A stretch of DNA of 64,000 nucleotides, taken from assembly GCF_000968195.1 (NCBI RefSeq), contig NZ_FO704550.1:2356001-2420000 (forward strand), given 5' to 3'. A program made the position numbers and the translations under genes. Source of the DNA: Xenorhabdus doucetiae. GTDB taxonomy: Bacteria > Pseudomonadota > Gammaproteobacteria > Enterobacterales > Enterobacteriaceae. How positions within the stretch are numbered: the stretch's first letter is position 1; every line of letters begins with the position of its first letter. Under the pieces are notes generated by a model that worked only from the letters and a program-made list of their open reading frames with translations, was not told the DNA's origin and did no database searches. Positions 20,801 to 26,539 of this stretch are shown here, one piece after another.

Positions 20801-23800
20801 ACGGAAAGCCATGTTGTCACGGCCTACACCTTGGGAACAACGCCGGAACACGAGCCAGCCCTGCCGCCCATCGGCCGCCCGATAGCCAACAGCCAAATTC
20901 ACATCCTCGACCCGCACGGCCAGCCCGTGCCGTTGGGGGTGACGGGCGAAATCTATATCGCCGGTGCCGGGGTCGCCCGTGGTTACCTCAACCGGCCGGA
21001 ACTGACGGCAGAACGTTTTCTCCGTGACCCGTTCTCCCCCCATCCTGCCGCCCGCATGTACAAGACCGGTGACCTCGGCCGCTGGCGGCCTGACGGCAAT
21101 ATCGACTACCTTGGCCGCAATGATTTTCAGGTCAAGCTGCGCGGTTTCCGCATTGAATTGGGGGAAATCGAGGCCCAACTGAGGCAGTGCCACGGCGTGC
21201 GTGACGCCGTGGTGCTGGCACGAGAAGAGGAACCGGGGCAAAAACGGCTGGTGGCCTATCTACTGCCGGAGCCAAGTGCCAGACTCCTTCCGGCTGAACT
21301 GCGTCAGCAACTTGCCCAACACCTGGCCGACTATATGCTGCCCGGTGCGTTTGTGGTGCTGGACACTTTCCCGTTAACGCCCAATGGCAAACTTGACCGT
21401 CAGGCACTGCCGGCACCGGACGCCGCTGCCGTGGTGACCCGGGGCTATGCCGCCCCAATCGGTGAAACTGAAACGGCACTGGCGCACATCTGGCAGGACT
21501 TGCTGGGGCTGGAACGGGTTGGCCGCCATGACCATTTCTTTGAACTTGGCGGGCACTCGCTGCTGGCCGTCCAACTGGTCGCCCGCCTGCGCCAAGTATT
21601 GTCGCGCGAGTTACCGCTGCCAACCCTGTTTGCCCGGCCGGTTCTGCATGAGCTGGCCCAAACGCTCACGGAAACGACAACCGTGACGCAGGCCATCATC
21701 CCGGTGGCTGACCGCAGCCGGCCGCTGCCGCTTTCCTTTGCCCAGCAACGGCTGTGGTTTCTGGGGCAGCTCGATCCGGCGGCCAGTCAGGCTTACCATA
21801 TTCCTGTCGCCCTGCGCCTGACCGGTTCACTGGATCAGCGGGCATTGGCGGCGGCATTTAACCGGCTGGTGGCCCGCCATGAGAGCCTGCGTACCCGTTT
21901 TGTCTCGGTTGCAGGCCAGCCCTGCCAGCAACTCGATCCCGCTGACACCGGTTTCACCCTGTCCTGCCAAGACCTGCGCCCGCGTGATCCGGCCTTGCAC
22001 GCCGGCCTCGTCGCCGAAATTGCCGAACGTGAATCTCAGGCTCCCTTCGATTTTGCCCAAGGCCCCTTGTTCCGCGGTCAACTGCTGCAATTGGCCGCAG
22101 AGGAGCATGTGTTATTGCTCACCCTGCACCATATTATTACTGACGGCTGGTCGCTTGGGGTGCTGGTCCGCGAATTAGGGGCCTTTCATCGCGCGGCGCT
22201 GGCTGGTCATGATGCGCTCTTGCCACCCCTGCCCATTCAGTATGCGGATTATGCGGTCTGGCAGCATGAACAGTTAAACGATAAGGTGCTCGCCGCGCAG
22301 CGTGATTTCTGGCGTGATCAGCTTGAAGGGGCACCAGCCTTACTGACCTTGCCCACCGACCAGCCACGCCCTGCGGTACAAACCTATGCCGGCCGTCAGG
22401 TTGCTTTCCACCTTGATGCGTCATTACTGGCCTCACTGAAACAACTGGGTCAGCGCCACCACACCACCTTATTTATGACCCTGCTCACGGGCTGGAGTAT
22501 TGTCCTCAGCCGGCTGAGTGGTCAGGAGGAGATTGTTATTGGTACGCCGGTTGCCAACCGCCAGCACCATGAGCTGGAGGGATTAATCGGGTTCTTTGTC
22601 AACACATTGGCCTTGCGTATGACATGCAGGGATGACCTCAGTGTCGCCGACCTGCTGGCACAGGTACGGGAACGGGCACTGGCTGCCTATGCCCATCAGG
22701 ATTTGCCTTTTGAGCAGGTGGTGGAAGCGCTCCAGCCTGAGCGTAGTCTCAGCCACAGCCCGATCTTTCAGGTAATGCTGGCCTTAAATAACACGCCGGC
22801 TCAAGAATTAGCGCTACCGGAGCTACAATTCACCCCCGTTGAACCGGCGCAAGTGAGTGCTCATTTTGATTTGCTGTTATCGCTGATTGAAACGGAGACC
22901 GATTTGGCCGGCGCTTTATCCTACGCCTCTGACTTATTCGATGCGGCAACCGTTGAACGCATGGTCGGTTATTTAACCCATATATTAACCGCGATGGTCG
23001 CTGATGAAATGCAACTGATTGCCACGTTGCCGATGTTGCCAGCATCAGAACAGCAACAACTGCTGGTGGATTTCAATACTACGCAGACAGCTACGCAAAC
23101 GGATTTCCCGCAAGAAGCACTGATCCACACACTTTTTGAAGCTCAGGCCGCACAACGCCCTGACGCGACGGCACTGGTGTTTGAAGATCAACGCATCAGC
23201 TATGGCGAACTGAACCGCCGCGCCAATCAACTGGCGCATTATCTGCTTGCGCTGGGTGTCCAGCCGGATGATCGGGTGGCGATTTGTACCGGGCGCAGTC
23301 TGGAGATGATCACAGGCTTACTCGCTATCCTTAAAGCCGGCGGTGCCTATGTTCCTCTCGATCCGGCTTATCCGACCGAACGGCTGCTCTATATGCTGGA
23401 AGATGCAGCACCGGTGGCTTTGTTGACTCAGGCCGCACAAGTTAACCGACTGACTCATTCCCTGCCTACGGTATTACTCGATACACCAGAACCCCTTCTG
23501 GCAGCGCAGCCGACCGACAATCCGCCAGCACAAACACTGGGGCTGACGTCACGCCATCTGGCCTATGTGATCTACACCTCCGGTTCCACTGGTCAGCCTA
23601 AAGGCGTGATGGTCGAGCATCGCAATGTCCTCCGGCTGATTATTAATAGTGGTTTTGCCGATATCAATCCGAATGACTGCGTTGCCCACTGTGCCAATAT
23701 GGCTTTTGATGCCTCGACGTGGGAAATCTGGTCGGCCTTGTTAAACGGCGGGCGTCTGCACATTGTTCCGCAATCGGTACTGCTCGATCCGGCACGGTTC

Positions 23801-26539
23801 TGCGCTTCTCTGATCAGGGGAAACGTTACCGCCCTCTGGTTAACAGCCGGTTTATTTAACCAATACCTTGATGCCCTTAAGCCGCTGTTCGGCCAATTGC
23901 GCTACCTGCTGATCGGCGGTGATGTGCTTGATGCGCGGAAAATCCAGCAGGTGCAACAGGCAGACTCGCCGCCAATACACCTGATTAACGGCTATGGCCC
24001 AACGGAAACCACCACGTTTGCCGCCACCTATGCCATTGCTTCCCCGGTTAACGTTGCCCACTCCATTCCGATTGGCCGCCCGATTGCCAGTACCCAGATT
24101 TATATTCTGGATAGGCAGGGTCAACCCGTTCCCCTCGGTGTGGCCGGTGAAATCCATATCGGCGGTGCCGGTGTTGCCCGTGGTTACCTGAATCGCCCTG
24201 AACTGACCAAAGCACGTTTTCTTCGCGATCCGTTCTCGCCAGAACCGGCTGCCCGGATGTACAAAACCGGTGACCTCGGCCGCTGGCTGCCCGACGGCAA
24301 TATCGAATACCTCGGCCGCAATGATTTTCAGGTCAAACTGCGCGGCTTCCGCATCGAGCCGGGGGAAATCGAAGCACAACTGAGGCAGTGTCACGGTGTG
24401 CAAGAAGCTGTGGTGATCGCCCGTGAAGATCAACGTCTGGTCGCTTATCTGCGTGCCCAAGCGGGGGTGGAATTGCTTCCGGCTGAACTTCGCCGGCAAC
24501 TTGCCCAACATCTTGCTGACTATATGCTGCCCAGCGCGTTTGTCACATTGGCCGCTTTCCCGTTGACGCCGAATGGCAAGCTCGACCGACAGGCGCTCCC
24601 CGTGCCTGATCCATCCGCTTTTGTGGTACGTCGTTATGAATCTCCCGTCGGTGAGACAGAAACCGCACTGGCCCGGATCTGGCAAGATTTGCTGGGAGTG
24701 GAAAAAGTCGGCCGCCATGATCATTTCTTTGAGCTTGGCGGTCACTCACTGCTTGCTGTACAGTTGTTGAACCGTATGCGTGAACAAGGTATGGAAGCCG
24801 CACTGACCACTTTGTTCGCCCATCCCACCTTATGTGATCTCGCCTTGGCGATAAAGGAATACGTTGTCATGCCAATATCCCCATTTGACGCAAACCCGGT
24901 ACCGTTAAGTCCGGCAGGCGCTTTGCGCCCTTTATTCTTAGTCCATGAAACTTCCGGCGACCCGCTGGTTTACTCACCACTGGCGGCTTTACTGCCACCT
25001 GAGCTGCCTATCTACGCATTGCAGGCGCTTGGCATCCACACGCTGGCGCATCCTCCGCTGTCAATTGAGGCGCTGGCGGCCTGTCATATTCAGGCGATCC
25101 ACCGCGTCCAGCCACACGGGCCTTATCGTCTGGCCGGCTGGTCAATCGGCGGGTTGATTGCCTACGAAATCGCGCAACAATTAACCACTGACGGTGAGGC
25201 GGTGGAGTTTATCGGCATGATCGATTCCTATCACCATGCCGGTAAAGGCAGTCATGAACGGTCAGCAGCAGCCAGCCGTATAGATGAGGAAGCAACACGC
25301 ATTGAGTTAATCATTGATTCACTACGCACTCAACAGCGTATTGACGATGAGCAGGCGTTAAAAGCGCTACACCAACTCAGCACGTTAGAGCAAATTATTG
25401 ATTACTGCATTGAACACCAATGGTTGCCGGCCGATATTACACGCGAAGATATCCTCCTCCGTCTCTATACCGCCGAGATGACGACACAGCTTGGTCAGGG
25501 GTATGTGGCACAAAAATCCTCCTTACCTGTCCATCTCTATACCGCGGATGAGTTAGCCAACGGGGATAGTTGGCGCGGTTGGTACGACATCGTTGGCGAT
25601 AATGCCGTTCTTCACCCTATTGGTGGGACGCATTTCTCCATCATGCATCCGCCTTTGCTGAACCAAATCGCAGATTCCATCAGCGAAAACTTGCAGGCAG
25701 TGCCTGCTTTCGACCCGCGCGTTATTATTCAACAGGGATCGCCATCGCTGGCACCATTATTCTGCCTGCCGGGTGCGGGTGCCAGTCCGTCGAGCCTGCT
25801 TGAACTGGCGCTCTCGTTCCCCCAACAACGCCCGATATATGCTTTGCAGGCACGCGGATTTACGGCTGAGCACAGCTTTCCCTACACCAGCGTGGAAGGG
25901 GCTGCCCGTGCCTATATCCAACATCTCCGGCACATCCAGCCTCATGGCCCTTATCACCTGCTCGGTCACTCTTTCGGTGGTTGGATCGCCTTTGAGATGG
26001 CGTTGCAATTGCAGGCTGAGGGGGAACAGGTCGCTACGCTCATCCTGATTGATACGGATGAGCCTAACCTGCAAGCGAGTGACTGCAAACCCACTAATCG
26101 AATTGAGACGCTCATCGAGTTGATCGATATTTATAACCTGATATTAGAAAAACCGCTTGCGCTGACCCGACCCGATCTTGATGACTTGACTCCGGATGAA
26201 CAGATTCAGCATCTGCATAATGCCTTGGTGAAAGCCGGTCTCTTTCCGGCAAAAACGCCGATATCACTGTTGCAGGGCATTGTCCGCGTGATGCAGGCTA
26301 ATCTGAACACGTGCTATATCCCCCGTACTCGCTATGCGGGGCGGGTTCATCTGATCAATGCCGAGAAAGGCGATTTGGCTGAAAGGATAAGGCGCGAAAC
26401 CCAGTGGGGTCTTCACGTGGCTGAACTCAATACGAGGTTGGTACCCGGCAATCATATGACCCTGTTGTCCGCCCCACAGGTCGGGCAGTGGATCACCAAG
26501 CTGTGGCAGGAATTAGATGACATGTGCAACCCAAGCTAA
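11714..26539 (+). CDS. Four-module terminal NRPS with tandem thioesterases, predicted Ala-betaAla-Pro-Val-TE-TE
   Basis: 4941-residue synthetase that completes and releases the first peptide. Order by residue: docking helix (1-35); LCL C (46-489); A1 (510-1039, DLYNNALTYK, Ala); T (Ser 1087); dual C/E (1146-1616, variant QHLLQAQGD at 1191); A2 (1643-2159, VDTVVSFGDK, beta-Ala); T (Ser 2205); LCL C (2260-2713); A3 (2730-3236, DVQFIAHVVK, Pro); T (Ser 3282); LCL C (3338-3786); A4 (3803-4296, DAWWLGGTFK, Val-like); T (Ser 4345); TE1 (about 4396-4663, GWSIGG, Ser 4477); TE2 (about 4666-4941, GHSFGG, Ser 4753). The start overlaps the previous stop by 4 nt (ATGA); a second Met at codon 7 aligns with the docking-helix start. 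The beta-Ala module and the adjacent decarboxylase gene support each other. Domain calls are very secure; substrates come from codes. Confidence 0.96.
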   Translation: MIRSEDMNLDNLKRAVLKKKIKQQLQTQKQQKRPPIKQAMRDAPVPLSFAQQRLWFLNQLDPAASLAYQIPVALRLTGQLRRDALINALNRLIARHESLRTRFRLIKGQPCQSIDPADIGFALSYQDLRSLDTGQHAAHLAEITALEAQTPFDLAQGPLIRGHLLQLEEEEHVLLLTQHHIISDGWSIGILVHELGLFYRAALDNDDMPVPPLPVQYADYAVWQREWLQGAILTKQRDFWRTQLAGAPALLDLPTDRPRPAVQTYAGNRLPVQFDNTLLASLKSIGQRHHTTLFMTVLAAWSIVLARLSGQEEIVIGTPVANRPHKELEGLIGFFVNTLALRVTFSDNTTVAELLTQIRERSLAAYAHQDLPFEQVVETLQPERSLSYSPIFQVMLALNNTPAKALTLPGLQLTPVEQIRHSTLFDMTLSLTETESGLFGELEYALDLFDSATIERIIGYLKHVLAAMASDATQTVASLPLLSAAQRQQLLVEFNATQADFPQDALIHQLFEAQTAKTPQATAIVCGDQSLSYDELNRHANRLAHQLITLGVQPDDRVAICVGRHLEMVVGLLAILKAGGAYVPLDPAYPAGRLVYILEDAAPVAVVTQKAIVTQKAIATQMLADGVTRSVPTVLIDDILNHQEPVPEARSIAPPLTDNPDARRLGLTSRHLAYVIYTSGSTGLPKGVTITHRNTVNLLTWAQRTFSAEELAHTLFATSFNFDLSVYECFVPLISGGTVHLVADALALINTERFTSERFTSERFTSEKAISLINTVPSAIAHLLEADAIPPTVQTVNLAGEALKPHIVERLFTLSSIQNVCNLYGPSETTTYSTWTRLNRTTGVVTHIGRPIANTQIYILDADKQPVPLGVTGEIYIAGAGVASGYLNRPQLTAERFLSDPFSLEANARMYKTGDLGRWLPDGNIEYLGRNDFQVKLRGFRIELGEIEAQLVQCHGVREAVVLAREEVVGKEIAGENRAGQKRLVAYLRPQDGVELIPAELRRQLSQHLAEYMLPSAFMMLDTFPLTPNGKLDRQALPAPDGSAVATRRYEAPIGEVETALAQIWQDLLGLTQISRHDHFFELGGHSLMIVSLIEQLHPLGWRLDVRSVFASPILSELAHSLSASQNEAGAFDVPPNLIPTGCTSITPDRLPLVSLSQAEIDAIIETIPSGVSNVQDIYPLAPLQEGIFFQHLLQAQGDDYLLQSLFAFDSRERLNTFLAALQHIIDRHDILRTSVYWQDLAQPVQVVWRQAPLPVKVFTPATEEDVLSQLRAYTDPRQHRLDLSRAPLFAADIAHDPVHNEWLLSLRFHHLVSDHLTLELIFAEIAQVLQGKANRLPVARPYRDFIAQTLSVPATEHEAYFRTQLADVDEPTAPFGILKVPSDKVPGDNSAINEDSLLLDPALAKAIRAQARRLGVSPSVLFHVAWAQVLAQTSGHDDVVFGSVLLGRLQGIAGANRILGMFINTLPMRISLAGRSVQDVVQATYHNLTTLLEHEQAPLSLAQRCSGVAQPLPLFSALLNYRHSHYQHSHYQHSHASETETRDAIWTGVRLLAAEERTNFPITLSVDDMGVGFHLTAQTVTGIEPARITHYLVTAISGLIDALIHHPQQPVLQVPVMPAPEQQTLLVDFNATQADFPQDILIHWLIETEAARHPADIAVVCGEHTLSYGELNRRANRLAHHLIALGVRPDDRVAMCVERGLDMVVGLLGIFKAGGAYVPLDPAYPTERLKYMLEDSSPVVVLTQAVLTQMAWADHLIRPEAADVIPLATPIVTTPIVTLDAQAPLLAAQPDHNPDVPDLTAHHLAYVVYTSGSTGLPKGVMSSHRALCNRLLWFVRDIVTSPLVGALKTSISFVDSITETLGVLLAGGKLVVFDHHTVQDPVRFGEGLQRFGVNALVVVPSLLKLLTRDHGINALTSIRILVCSGERLAPELAQHVVTHFTWLRLLNFYGSSEVNGDATWYEYSAQSGVPAVSVIGRPIANTQIYILDSHGQLVPFGVTGEIYVAGAGLARGYLNRPQLTAERFLLDPFSANPDARMYKTGDLGRWLPDGNIEYLGRNDFQVKLRGFRIELGEIESQLMRCDGVREAVVIAREDTPGDKRLVAYLRPQTGMTLVPAELRQQLAQHLADFMLPGAFVMLETFPLTPNGKLNRQALPAPDSSAVVTRSYAAPVGETETTLAQIWQDLLGLEQIGRHDHFFELGGHSLLAVQLVARIRQKLARELPLQTLFERPVLMTLAHTLAQTGATTQTVIPAADRNHPLPLSFAQQRLWFLAQLDPAASQAYHLPAALRLTGALNRQALTTALDRLVSRHESLRTRFVSIAGQPCQHIDSADIGFTLSCHDLRQLDPALHANLVAEFAEREAQTPFDFAQGPLIRGQLLQLAGEEHVLLLTLHHIITDGWSLGVLVRELGIFYRAALDGDDHPLPSLPIQYADYAVWQHNQLKAEALTVQRDFWRNQLEGAPVLLTLPTDRPRPTVQTYVGGQVTFHLDAALLASLKALGQRHHTTLFMTMLSGWSLVLARLSGQDDIVIGTPVANRPHHELEGLIGFFTNTLALRVRCHDDFSVADLLAHVRECALTAYAHQDLPFEQVVEVLQPERSLSYSPLFQVMLTLNNTPAQQLVLPDLQLTSIEQAHHGAYFDITLSLTETESGLAGAMTYAADLFDAATIERIAGYLKNILAAMATDETQAIATLPMLPEAEQQRLAAFNATQVDFPSDGLVHSRFEGLAAQQPDAPAVVFGEQTLSYGELNHRANRLAHYLIAQGVRPDDRVAICVERSPAMVTGILAILKAGGAYVPLDPAYPTERLAYMLRDAAPVALLTQTALADRLNQAVPAAETGYDTVLLDAPIASLTGQPDHNPDPQARGLAPHHLAYVIYTSGSTGLPKGVAMPLAALANLLQWHRSPSQPAGTGKTLQFAALGFDVAFQEIFTTLCEGGCLVLIDEALRREPQQLLRLIQQAQIDRIFLPYIALQQLAEATDYAERNGEGNLTCLAQIITAGEQLRITPAIRRFLQRAGHCRLHNHYGPTESHVVTAYTLGTTPEHEPALPPIGRPIANSQIHILDPHGQPVPLGVTGEIYIAGAGVARGYLNRPELTAERFLRDPFSPHPAARMYKTGDLGRWRPDGNIDYLGRNDFQVKLRGFRIELGEIEAQLRQCHGVRDAVVLAREEEPGQKRLVAYLLPEPSARLLPAELRQQLAQHLADYMLPGAFVVLDTFPLTPNGKLDRQALPAPDAAAVVTRGYAAPIGETETALAHIWQDLLGLERVGRHDHFFELGGHSLLAVQLVARLRQVLSRELPLPTLFARPVLHELAQTLTETTTVTQAIIPVADRSRPLPLSFAQQRLWFLGQLDPAASQAYHIPVALRLTGSLDQRALAAAFNRLVARHESLRTRFVSVAGQPCQQLDPADTGFTLSCQDLRPRDPALHAGLVAEIAERESQAPFDFAQGPLFRGQLLQLAAEEHVLLLTLHHIITDGWSLGVLVRELGAFHRAALAGHDALLPPLPIQYADYAVWQHEQLNDKVLAAQRDFWRDQLEGAPALLTLPTDQPRPAVQTYAGRQVAFHLDASLLASLKQLGQRHHTTLFMTLLTGWSIVLSRLSGQEEIVIGTPVANRQHHELEGLIGFFVNTLALRMTCRDDLSVADLLAQVRERALAAYAHQDLPFEQVVEALQPERSLSHSPIFQVMLALNNTPAQELALPELQFTPVEPAQVSAHFDLLLSLIETETDLAGALSYASDLFDAATVERMVGYLTHILTAMVADEMQLIATLPMLPASEQQQLLVDFNTTQTATQTDFPQEALIHTLFEAQAAQRPDATALVFEDQRISYGELNRRANQLAHYLLALGVQPDDRVAICTGRSLEMITGLLAILKAGGAYVPLDPAYPTERLLYMLEDAAPVALLTQAAQVNRLTHSLPTVLLDTPEPLLAAQPTDNPPAQTLGLTSRHLAYVIYTSGSTGQPKGVMVEHRNVLRLIINSGFADINPNDCVAHCANMAFDASTWEIWSALLNGGRLHIVPQSVLLDPARFCASLIRGNVTALWLTAGLFNQYLDALKPLFGQLRYLLIGGDVLDARKIQQVQQADSPPIHLINGYGPTETTTFAATYAIASPVNVAHSIPIGRPIASTQIYILDRQGQPVPLGVAGEIHIGGAGVARGYLNRPELTKARFLRDPFSPEPAARMYKTGDLGRWLPDGNIEYLGRNDFQVKLRGFRIEPGEIEAQLRQCHGVQEAVVIAREDQRLVAYLRAQAGVELLPAELRRQLAQHLADYMLPSAFVTLAAFPLTPNGKLDRQALPVPDPSAFVVRRYESPVGETETALARIWQDLLGVEKVGRHDHFFELGGHSLLAVQLLNRMREQGMEAALTTLFAHPTLCDLALAIKEYVVMPISPFDANPVPLSPAGALRPLFLVHETSGDPLVYSPLAALLPPELPIYALQALGIHTLAHPPLSIEALAACHIQAIHRVQPHGPYRLAGWSIGGLIAYEIAQQLTTDGEAVEFIGMIDSYHHAGKGSHERSAAASRIDEEATRIELIIDSLRTQQRIDDEQALKALHQLSTLEQIIDYCIEHQWLPADITREDILLRLYTAEMTTQLGQGYVAQKSSLPVHLYTADELANGDSWRGWYDIVGDNAVLHPIGGTHFSIMHPPLLNQIADSISENLQAVPAFDPRVIIQQGSPSLAPLFCLPGAGASPSSLLELALSFPQQRPIYALQARGFTAEHSFPYTSVEGAARAYIQHLRHIQPHGPYHLLGHSFGGWIAFEMALQLQAEGEQVATLILIDTDEPNLQASDCKPTNRIETLIELIDIYNLILEKPLALTRPDLDDLTPDEQIQHLHNALVKAGLFPAKTPISLLQGIVRVMQANLNTCYIPRTRYAGRVHLINAEKGDLAERIRRETQWGLHVAELNTRLVPGNHMTLLSAPQVGQWITKLWQELDDMCNPS
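13532..13576 (+). repeat. In-frame 18-nt tandem repeat (VTQKAI x2 plus partial)
   Basis: Two copies of an 18-nt unit encoding VTQKAI and a 9-nt partial copy (ATQ). They sit in the variable loop after core A2 of the Ala A domain, where the other A domains have a single VLLTQ-like segment. Confidence 0.85.
13970..14014 (+). repeat. In-frame 15-nt tandem repeat x3 (RFTSE)
   Basis: Three near-identical 15-nt units encode RFTSE-RFTSE-RFTSE between A4 and the segment carrying pocket position 278 of the Ala A domain. This is a recent slippage or duplication product; the frame is kept and the pocket code is unaffected. Confidence 0.9.
16283..16321 (+). repeat. In-frame 15-nt tandem repeat (HSHYQ x2 plus HSH)
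   Basis: Two perfect 15-nt units and a 9-nt partial unit encode HSHYQHSHYQHSH in the dual C/E domain of the beta-Ala module, at the RHSQ/RHSH loop that other dual domains carry once. Confidence 0.9.
17021..17050 (+). repeat. In-frame 15-nt tandem duplication (TPIVT x2)
   Basis: Two 15-nt units encode TPIVT-TPIVT just before LDAQ in the loop after A2 of the beta-Ala A domain. The homologous loop near 42425 in the second line has a different imperfect repeat (IPISIPII). Confidence 0.8.
18460..21660 (+). other. NRPS module: LCL C-A(Pro)-T
   Basis: Pocket residues D-V-Q-F-I-A-H-V-V-K are a classic proline code (DVQ.IAHVVK). The A3-A4 region (MPLAALANLLQWH, FDVAFQEIF) and NHYGPTESHVV at A5 are typical of Pro activators. 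T-domain Ser at base 21557. It is the only Pro module in the window and has no counterpart in the visible part of the second line. Confidence 0.9.
21700..24860 (+). other. NRPS module: LCL C-A(Val-like)-T, terminal
   Basis: Last elongation module of the first line. Code DAWWLGGTFK (Val-like). Its A domain is a near copy of the one at 9825-11340. T-domain Ser at base 24746, followed directly by the first thioesterase. Confidence 0.78.
23081..24590 (+). repeat. Long direct repeat, copy 2 (Val-type A domain)
   Basis: Near-identical partner of 9825-11340, sharing the TQTATQTDF insertion. The condensation domains on the two sides differ (dual C/E upstream of copy 1, LCL upstream of copy 2), so the conserved unit is the A domain with its linker, not a whole module. 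Confidence 0.8.
24890..26536 (+). other. Tandem thioesterase domains TE1-TE2
   Basis: Two type I alpha/beta-hydrolase thioesterases end the first line. TE1 has the nucleophile in GWSIGG (Ser codon at 25142), Asp in MIDSYHH (25223) and His in GTHFSI (25631). TE2 has GHSFGG (Ser at 25970), Asp in LIDTDEP and His in GNHMTLL (26453). Both triads look complete, so neither can be called inactive. Tandem TEs are known from Pseudomonas and Xenorhabdus lipopeptide and depsipeptide synthetases. In those, one TE usually does the cyclization and the other assists release or proofreading. Confidence 0.9.
26508..26511 (+). promoter_or_regulatory. Candidate ribosome binding site for the decarboxylase start at 26517
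   Basis: AGGA lies 5 nt before the ATG at 26517, inside the end of the NRPS gene, which favours translational coupling. A competing site, AGGCGG at 26551-26556, lies 5 nt before the ATG at 26562. The sequence alone does not settle which start is used. Confidence 0.45.
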
